Assembly: GCA_020152595.1 (NCBI GenBank)
Contig: JAIGNY010003803.1
Location: 793,501-857,500, forward strand
Length of the DNA: 64,000 bases
From: Chiridota heheva
Taxonomy: Eukaryota; Echinodermata; Holothuroidea; Apodida; Chiridotidae
Reading direction: 5' to 3'
Shown in pieces: positions 58,099-64,000 of this stretch; position 1 is the first letter of the stretch, and the number at the start of each line of letters is the position of its first letter. Both the position numbers and the translations under genes were made by a program. Below the pieces are notes generated by a model, which was given only the letters and a program-made list of their open reading frames with translations, did no database searches and was not told the DNA's origin.

Positions 58099-59157
58099 CT
58101 CTTAAATGACGACGGGGTCGTGACTAGACCAACTGGACATGCACTTTTCAAAAAGTTATTTTGCTTTGTCAAATAGGCCCACAGCAGTGATCCTGGTATC
58201 ATTTGAAAGAGAACAAATAATTCTTTTAGAAAATGTAGCTTTTAATGGTAGTTATGTTAAAGAGTTTTAAGAAAAAATGGATTAAAATGGAGAAAAAAAA
58301 TTAAAATGCACAAAATTTAACCAAAAAAAGCATTTTTTTCAAAAGCTTACTTGCCATACTTCCAGACCTAGCTTTTGCTTGAAAAGCCTTGAACAACTTC
58401 CCAAGACATCAAAGTATCCAATTCTGGTCGAATTTTATCTGCCTTTATCACCAATATCTTTTATTGGCAAAAGTTGTGCAAAATTTGATAATTTTAAGCC
58501 TTTTTGAGACCAAGTATTGAAAAAAGTCATAACTCTGGATCGCAGGACACCTACAGTACCGCACACCAAAAATATTGTGAAAAAGCTTATATCACATACA
58601 CTCAATTAAGAACATAAAGAGCAACTACCCCCTCTTTATTCATGCCGTTATCTAAGTTTAAAAACAAACCCATTTACTAAAACATATGCAGTCTGGTGTA
58701 GCGGATAGTGTGCAAGCTGGCAACATGCACGCCCCAGGATCGAATACCAGTTGTGTGCGTGGCTTTAATTGTCGCAAGTAATTACAGCAGTGATTATCAA
58801 TTAGTTTTTTGTTTTTGATTGTTTTTGCATGTTTCAATTTGAGAAAAAATTTTTAGACTGGTATCATTGGAGAGGAAATCTCACAAACAATCTAAATATT
58901 TTAAAAATCCTCCATTTTTATTATTCACAAGAAAAACTACAAGCTCAAAAAAATTGGCCAAATTTTACCTAAAATTTGCATATTTATGTTGATATTTTCT
59001 TTATTTTGACCTTTTTATTGAACAGTTTATTGTCTTAGCATTCGCATAAACCAAACTTGTAGTGATACAAAATGAAAGGAAAGTTATGAAAATTAATTTT
59101 GAACAAAAACCTTCGGAATATTTTTTGTCACTTTTTGAACCCCTGGGGCTTTAAGGG
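58099..59157. mobile_element. TTAA-flanked non-autonomous element, copy 1
   Basis: 1,059 bp between TTAA (58095-58098) and TTAA (59158-59161). The ends CTCTTAAA and, inverted, CCCTTAAA form short terminal repeats. No transposase. A second copy lies at about 59955-60812 (shared 'TCAAATAGGCCCACAGCAG'). TTAA target plus C-Y-C ends suggest piggyBac mobilisation. A tRNA-like segment sits inside at 58690-58762. Confidence 0.7.
58690..58762 (+). other. tRNA-like / SINE-head segment
   Basis: 'TGGTGTAGCGGATAGTG' resembles a tRNA A-box/D-arm, and 'GGATCGAATACC' 35 bases later resembles the B-box GGTTCGANTCC. Spacing fits a pol III internal promoter. The cloverleaf stems are poor, so a tRNA-derived SINE head or tRNA relic is more likely than a working tRNA. 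It is absent from the sister copy at 59955. Confidence 0.4.
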
Positions 59158-59208
59158 TTAATCAAATTATGAAAAGAATTCAATTACAAAAGCTTGTCCT
59201 TAAAGTAC

Positions 59209-59457
59209 CTCTTTCAAATATTTCAACAGTAAACGAGCAGCTGGCCATATTTCCTGCTGAATCCACAAACGTATAAATGATTTGTGTTATACCAACAGGA
59301 AAGAAGGATCCAGAATTAAAGTTTAAATTTGTGGAAAATTCAGAGTCATCCGTGACATCTGGTGGCAACCATGTGACCGTGATTCCAATTGACCCAAAAT
59401 CCACTGGCACGCTGATGTCATCAGGACAGTTCGTAACCACAGGTGGGTCAACATCAA
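59209..59457 (-). CDS. HYR-domain exon 3
   Basis: 249 bp, 83 codons; acceptor TCCACAG, donor GTACTT (weak), phase 1. 'DVDPPVVTNCPDDISV', 'VTWLPPDVTDDS', 'SFFPVGITQIIYTFVDSAG' and 'ASCSFTVEI'. Most similar to exon 4 in this window. The non-consensus donor could mean inefficient or alternative use of this exon. Confidence 0.88.
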
Positions 59458-59954
59458 CTGTGGAAAGCATATGAAAAAAAAATATATATATATATATGTC
59501 TATGAAGGCACATCCTGTATCATTGCACCTGAGGCTAAGCTGTAAACAAAATATGCGATGAGTAATCGATGAAGTATAGTGCATGTGATGTCACACATGC
59601 TTAACCAGCACCCTCTTAAGGGGCACCATGGTATCTAGGATCAACTTTTGATTTCATACCAAATTCACATAAACTAAGCATTTTGACAGCATGAAAAGTT
59701 ACCTTCAATAAACAAAAACAAAATAGGAATATGAGATTTTTAACAAATCAAATGCAAGCACAAATCTATTAATTATTAGGAAACTACATAAACTGTTCAT
59801 AAATGATAAAATCTATGACACTTTGAATAAAAAGACTTCTATGTGAAAAATACTTTTATGGGAAAGTTTTCAAAAAGTTCTAACATTCCAGTGAATCACT
59901 TCCATCCTAAAAATATAAATCAATATCATTAATGAATATTCAACAAAATTATTA
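59458..59954. other. Intron sequence
   Basis: AT-rich with an (AT)n tract at 59482-59497; no gene. Confidence 0.6.
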
Positions 59955-60812
59955 CCCTTCAAATCCCAATCGGTCATGGCATGACCGATTTGGACATACA
60001 CTTTTCAAAAAATTATTTTGCTTTGTCAAATAGGCCCACAGCAGTGATCCTGGTATCACTTGAAAGAGCTCAAATATATTTTCCAGGAAATTACCTTTTT
60101 GATGGGGGTTATTTTGAAGATTTTTGAGAGAAAATGGGTTGAAATAAAGAAAATTTAAAAAATGCACAAAATTTAACAAAAAAACAAGTTTTATTCTCAC
60201 AAACTTACTTGCCATATTTCCAGACCTTGCTTTTGCCTGTAAACCTGTGAGGAACTGTCCAAGACATCAATGCATCCAATTCCAGTAAAATTTTGACTGC
60301 CCCTATCATCAATATCTTTTTTGGCAAAAGTTGCGCAAAATCTCCTGATTTTTAGCCTTTTGAAGACCAATTTTTGACAAAAAAAGTAGTACCCAATCAC
60401 AATACAACTGCCCTATGCAAATATATCAGATCCGTTATTTCATGCATTTTCAATTAAAAGCAAAAAGAGCATCTACCCCCTCTTTGTCCAGACTAAATTA
60501 TAAAAGTTTATTGCAAATGATAAGAGAAGTGATTATTATATTTTTTTTTAATGTTTTGCTTTGAAAAAAAAAAAAATTAAGACTGAAATCAATGGAAAGA
60601 AAATTTTACAAACAATTTAAATATGTAAACAAATCCTCCATTTTTTTCATTCACAAGAAAAATACAAGTTCAAAACAGCTCAAAAAAATTGACCTAATTT
60701 TGCCTAAAATTTGCAAATTTACATAATTACATCAATATTTTTTTATTTTGACTTTTTTTATTGAAAGGTCACTAAACTTGTAGTGATAGAAAATGAAAGA
60801 AAAGTTTTACAT
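59955..60812. mobile_element. TTAA-type non-autonomous element, copy 2 (right end lost)
   Basis: Homologous to 58099-59157 over most of its length, starting CCCTTCAAAT and keeping 'CAAATAGGCCCACAGCAGTG' and 'CAAGACATCAATGCATCCAA'-like segments. The tRNA-like insert and the right terminus are missing. It ends about 30 bp from the donor of HYR exon 2. Confidence 0.65.
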
Positions 60813-60843
60813 GCTCAGGGAGCATGGAGGGGTCATAACATAC

Positions 60844-61095
60844 CTTGTTCTGTCACAATGACATTGAAAATACAAAATGCTTGATTCCCAAAGCCATCTG
60901 TAAAGATGTACTGTACTTCAGTGGTACCAAGCGGAAACAAAGAGCCGGGTGGAAAGGTCACCACTCTGGTCACTCCAGATGGGTCAGTGACAACAGGTTC
61001 CGGCCAAAACACTTCTGCTCTGATGGAACCTATGGGCACAGCTGCAGTCACACCCTCTGTCAAACAGCCAATCACTTCTGGAGGAGTGACATCCC
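60844..61095 (-). CDS. HYR-domain exon 2
   Basis: 252 bp, 84 codons; acceptor TTGCAG, donor GTATGT, phase 1. 'DVTPPEVIGCLTEGV': the Pro that normally follows the first Cys is Leu. 'EVFWPEPVVTDPSGV', 'SLFPLGTTEVQYIFTDGFG' and 'QAFCIFNVIV' are conserved. Confidence 0.9.
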
Positions 61096-61431
61096 CTGCA
61101 ACAAAAAATGTTTTTGAAAAATAGTGTTAAGCAATAAGAAATAATTTGACTCATAATCTGTAATTAAAGGAATATTCCTGATATTTTTCTTTTACATGGA
61201 ATGGGGCAGTTTAAGAAACTGTTCGTATCTTATTCCATTTAGGGGTTATTGCACTTCAAAGATTCCATTGTTGAAAAGTGATGGATGTAGAATAGAGGGA
61301 TTTCATCACATGACTTTACCTCAACTGGGAGCCATTTTGCAGGGTAGAGCTTTGCGCGTTGAGTATTTCACGCATCTGATCTTTACACAGCTCAGTCACA
61401 TCACCGTAAATCAAACAGACTAGCGCTAGCA
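61096..61431. other. Intron sequence with GGAATATTCC end
   Basis: Holds AATTAAAGGAATATTCCTGA at about 61161-61180, related to the inverted ends at 12576 and 17985. No gene. Confidence 0.5.
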
Positions 61432-61535
61432 CGCGCTGGTGATGAAAACTCGCGCTGGGCATGTAAAACACGCACTGGGCATGTAAAACACACGCTGGGT
61501 ATGTAAAACACATGCTAGGCATATAAATACGCGCA
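61432..61535. repeat. Short tandem repeat, unit about 20 bp, 5 copies
   Basis: Imperfect copies of a unit like CACGCTGGGCATGTAAAAC. GC-richer than its surroundings. Confidence 0.8.
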
Positions 61536-61967
61536 GGTTAAAATGAACTGGCCTGATGAATTAATTTTTAAATATAAAATGTTACTTTAAAGAAAAAAAC
61601 ATTTTCCAAGAACTTTAAGTATATTCCTAATCAGTGGATTCTAAACATGTCTATTAGTTAGTGCAACCAACGGCATAGTGCGATTCTGGCATACTTACAA
61701 CAGTAATCTTATGTAACAACATGCAATCGTATGTGCAGTAAGTGTATAGCAGACGACAGTCTGCCCTACAAAATGGCGATGTTAACAAAGTCATGTGACC
61801 ACATGACATCAGCTGAAACATCCTTATACAGTGTGTCATATCATATTTGCATTTCAAAAGCATTTTCTAAATGTATTTTTATAAAAAAAAAATTTTTTTA
61901 TATTATCAGGTGCATGCACAAATTGGCAGAACATGTTCTTGTAACATGCATGCAGATTCTCCTTTAC
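61536..61967. other. Intron sequence
   Basis: No feature seen. Confidence 0.55.
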
Positions 61968-62175
61968 ACTATGAAATAATGTGCCTACCGAGGTTGTGGA
62001 AGCAAGTAACACGATGTGTACACTATGAAATATTGTGCCTACCAAGGTTGTGGAAGCAAGTAACACGATGTGTACACTATGAAATAATGTGCCTATACCG
62101 AGGTTGTGGAAGCAAGTAACACGATGTGTACAATATGAAATAATGTGCCTACTGAGGTTGTGGAAGCAAGTAACA
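61968..62175. repeat. 54-bp tandem repeat, about 4 copies
   Basis: Units contain CTATGAAATAATGTGCCTAC then GAGGTTGTGGAAGCAAGTAA. They start near 61968, 62022, 62076 and 62132 and are highly similar, hence young. Intronic between exons 1 and 2. Confidence 0.88.
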
Positions 62176-62452
62176 TTCATCAATTTAAAAGCAGGTTGGA
62201 TTAGCTTGGCATAATCAGGCTATCCACTTTCACTACAGTGCTGAGACCTAATATTTCTAGGTCTAAAATCCTTTTCATTCAGGATTCATCGTAGGAAGGT
62301 AAAAGCAATGAGTATGATCTATTCTAGTAAATATACAGTAGGACCTTAAATTTGTGGGAAAGACTGATTGATGAATATGATATGTTAAGAAGGAATAGGA
62401 TGTTTAGGTTCTTAACTCCCACCACAAATGCTTCCTTTCATCCCAAACTCAC

Positions 62453-62704
62453 CATCAATAATTATGGAAAAAAAACAAGATACCGAGTTTCCTGCAGCAT
62501 CTGAAAATATGTAGGTGACCACAGTTTCGCCCACACTGAAATAATCACCAGGACTGGCGTTGCTGCTAACTGTTGCTGGTTGGCCCAAGCTGTCCAATGC
62601 TTCAGGTGGTATCCATGTTAGAGCAATGTCCATCTTAGTGGTCAGAGCAGAGACATGGATGTTCGATGGACAAGGAATCGTGATTTGTGGAGGTGTTATT
62701 TCCT
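62453..62704 (-). CDS. HYR-domain exon 1 (most 5' in window)
   Basis: 252 bp, 84 codons; acceptor TTTCAG, donor GTGAGT, phase 1. 'EEITPPQITIPCPSNI', 'LTWIPPEALDSLGQ', 'YFSVGETVVTYIFSDAAG' and 'VSCFFSIII'. The D-P-S-G turn is D-S-L-G. A phase-1 acceptor means at least one more coding exon lies upstream, beyond or near the right window edge. Confidence 0.9.
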
Positions 62705-63136
62705 CTGAAATATGAGGAAAATTTCCTGGAAGTTTTAGACTTAAATTATTTCCTTCACATAAGTATACCCAGGGTCAATATCAGCTGCATATATTAGCTA
62801 CCGTGAAGCTATTTCAACCAACAATTATCATCATACTTTGTTGACATTAAAATTTGTTAGCATTTTCATGCACATCGTAATTTTTTTTTTCTTTCTGTGA
62901 TGTGATTGCTTGAGAGTGGACACACCAAATTTGCGGCGTAGATTATTCTGTGGCAAATATAAGTTATGAATATGCATCAATCAGTGAAGGCTATTTAACT
63001 ATTACCTAGGAAAGTTAATTATCTCACTAAATTTAAAAGGATAATTTTGCTTCATTGTTTAATTCTCCTATATATTTTTTCTCCTCCTTTCTAAATACAA
63101 AAGATGTCCATGCAATCTGTTCATGGACATTGATCT
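62705..63136. other. Intron or flanking sequence
   Basis: AT-rich, no recognised feature. Confidence 0.55.
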
Positions 63137-63292
63137 TTAGCTCACATCCTTTGCCTGGGGGTAATGAACAATGAGCTCACCACTATCAGACTCGGTAATC
63201 ACTTCGTCTGCCACAAGAGCGAATCGGTTCATCATTCTGCGGTAAAGAAAGCTGTGTGGCTCATGAACCCTTACAGGAATATTCCCGTAAAG
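63137..63292 (-). CDS. 51-codon unassigned ORF fragment
   Basis: Minus-strand frame open from an in-frame stop at 63293-63295 to TAA at 63137-63139. The peptide has protein-like composition ('NIPVRVHEPHSFLYRR', 'MMNRFALVADEVITES', 'GELIVHYPQAKDV') quite unlike the AT-rich intron translations around it. It starts within a few bases of the DIRS copy 2 boundary, so it may be the 3' end of a coding exon cut off by that insertion. Family not recognised; it could also belong to the mobile element. Confidence 0.3.
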   Translation of the reverse strand, partial: LYGNIPVRVHEPHSFLYRRMMNRFALVADEVITESDSGELIVHYPQAKDVS

Positions 63293-63300
63293 TTACAACG

Positions 63301-63592
63301 CTTACAGTAGTGGGGATATTTATGAGAGTTATACTTTAATACCTTCCATGCTATAAATATGCAATCTGGTTCAATGACCTAATTCTAACACACTTCTAAT
63401 TGAACTAAAAATGTAGTTACCAACCAGGCCCTGACCTCCATCATACCTCTAACATCCCTCACTTAACATTCCACCGAGAACTGAACATGAGGGAAGGCAG
63501 GCGGGATGTATGGAAGGTAAGTATAACTCTCGTAAATATTCCCACTACTGTAAGAGGGGTAAATTTAATTCAAGTTATATCTTACCTTCCAT
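63301..63592. repeat. Inverted arms and hairpin at DIRS copy 2 left end
   Basis: 63301-63349 is an inverted copy of 63510-63554 (shared CTACTGTAAG and ATGGAAGGTA). 63510-63528 also pairs with 63573-63592, as in the 49372 hairpin. Three related arms therefore lie within 300 bp. Confidence 0.75.
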
Positions 63593-64000
63593 GCTATAGG
63601 TATGCAATCAGATTGCAATCGAGGATCGGAAGGAAGGGAGATCAGGTCGAAGCCAACACAAAGGCTGGTCCTAATACTCGACTAGTTTTCCTACTTAAAG
63701 GACTAGTTTCCTTATCCTCTTAAGGACAAACAACCTCTGAATACGAATAAGTAAAACATTAGTAAAATATTCCTAGTTATAACAAAGAAACAGGGAACCA
63801 CCTGTTAGTAATAATCGAGGCTAAACATCGAATGAACATATCTTAGTCGCCCAAAACAAAATGTTAACGGAAAAGTGTTGGTAAAAAGAAACAAACTGTA
63901 AACAACGCCCAATACGCCATGGCAAAAACTTACAAGGTTCACCAGCGAAATGGGCAGCTTTGTTAAACATGAGAAAAACAAACCGTTAGTAAACTTAGAC
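63301..64000 (-). mobile_element. DIRS-type retroelement, copy 2 (start only)
   Basis: Matches the left part of DIRS copy 1 in the same orientation ('CCACCGAGAACTGAAC', 'GGAAGGTAAGTATAACTC', 'GCAATCAGATTGCAA' against 49330-49480; 'GTAAACAACGCCCAATACG' at 63897 and 49767). The left border carries an inverted arm (63301-63349) pairing with 63510-63554. Coding parts would lie beyond the window. Confidence 0.75.

Larger units (their letters stand above)
6387..62704 (-). other. Multi-exon HYR-domain (hyalin-like) gene, partial
   Basis: Fourteen minus-strand exons, each encoding one HYR domain, occur at 62704-62453, 61095-60844, 59457-59209, 57534-57289, 48875-48627, 46453-46205, 38936-38685, 38074-37826, 36759-36508, 34964-34713, 32989-32741, 28574-28326, 7567-7319 and 6641-6387. 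All are 246-255 bp with phase-1 introns at both ends. HYR domains have an Ig-like fold and occur in secreted or cell-surface adhesion proteins such as sea-urchin hyalin. An extracellular role is inferred from the family. No initiation exon, signal peptide, transmembrane exon or poly(A) site is visible, so the gene likely extends beyond both ends. The 20.8 kb gap between the exons at 28326 and 7567 could separate two genes. Confidence 0.75.

Noticed and set aside
58690..58762. Functional tRNA gene
   Set aside because: Box-like motifs are present, but acceptor and anticodon stems do not pair convincingly and the copy lies inside a mobile element. Listed only as tRNA-like.

Overview
This is eukaryotic genomic DNA, most likely from a marine invertebrate deuterostome. 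An echinoderm is the best guess; hemichordates and lancelets are alternatives. The guess rests on a long series of separately exon-encoded HYR (hyalin repeat) domains and on the repeat types: RNase H-bearing, Jockey-like and CR1-like LINEs, a DIRS tyrosine-recombinase retroelement and TTAA-flanked DNA transposons. There are no bacterial operons, rRNA genes or CRISPR arrays. No species can be named from the sequence alone. The host signal is a minus-strand gene, or possibly two neighbouring genes, of which 14 exons lie between 62704 (5' side) and 6387 (3' side). Each exon is 246-255 bp, encodes exactly one HYR domain, has an AG acceptor and a GT donor, and uses phase-1 introns on both sides. 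Every exon is therefore a self-contained module that can be added or lost without changing the frame. No start, signal peptide, membrane segment or terminator was found, so the gene probably runs past both window ends. Layout, left to right. 1-6145: two nested degenerate RNase H-type LINE copies. 6387-7567: two HYR exons. 7568-28325: a 20.8 kb intron (or intergenic gap) holding LINE fragments, an internally deleted LINE derivative, a short TIR element, AT-rich tandem repeats, two copies of a composite repeat built around a 24-bp minisatellite, a Jockey-like LINE and a piggyBac-like element. 28326-38936: seven HYR exons with an antisense CR1-like LINE, a 31-bp minisatellite and a recent 1,795-bp tandem duplication that added one HYR exon. 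38937-48626: a 21-bp minisatellite split by a complete 5.57 kb LINE, one HYR exon and a LINE fragment. 48627-57534: two HYR exons flanking an approximately 8 kb DIRS element that is itself interrupted by a LINE. 57535-64000: three more HYR exons, two related TTAA-type elements, short tandem repeats, a 51-codon unassigned ORF and the start of a second DIRS copy. No mobile-element copy here looks fully autonomous. Coding capacity is broken by frameshifts, stops, deletions or active-site substitutions. The most informative features are events that can be read at base level: the exon-adding tandem duplication, a piggyBac insertion with its empty site preserved in a sister repeat, a LINE inside a minisatellite with a short target duplication, and a LINE inside a DIRS recombinase domain. 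I did not find a clearly new biochemical system. The window reads as a modular adhesion-type gene whose introns are saturated with mobile and tandem repeats.
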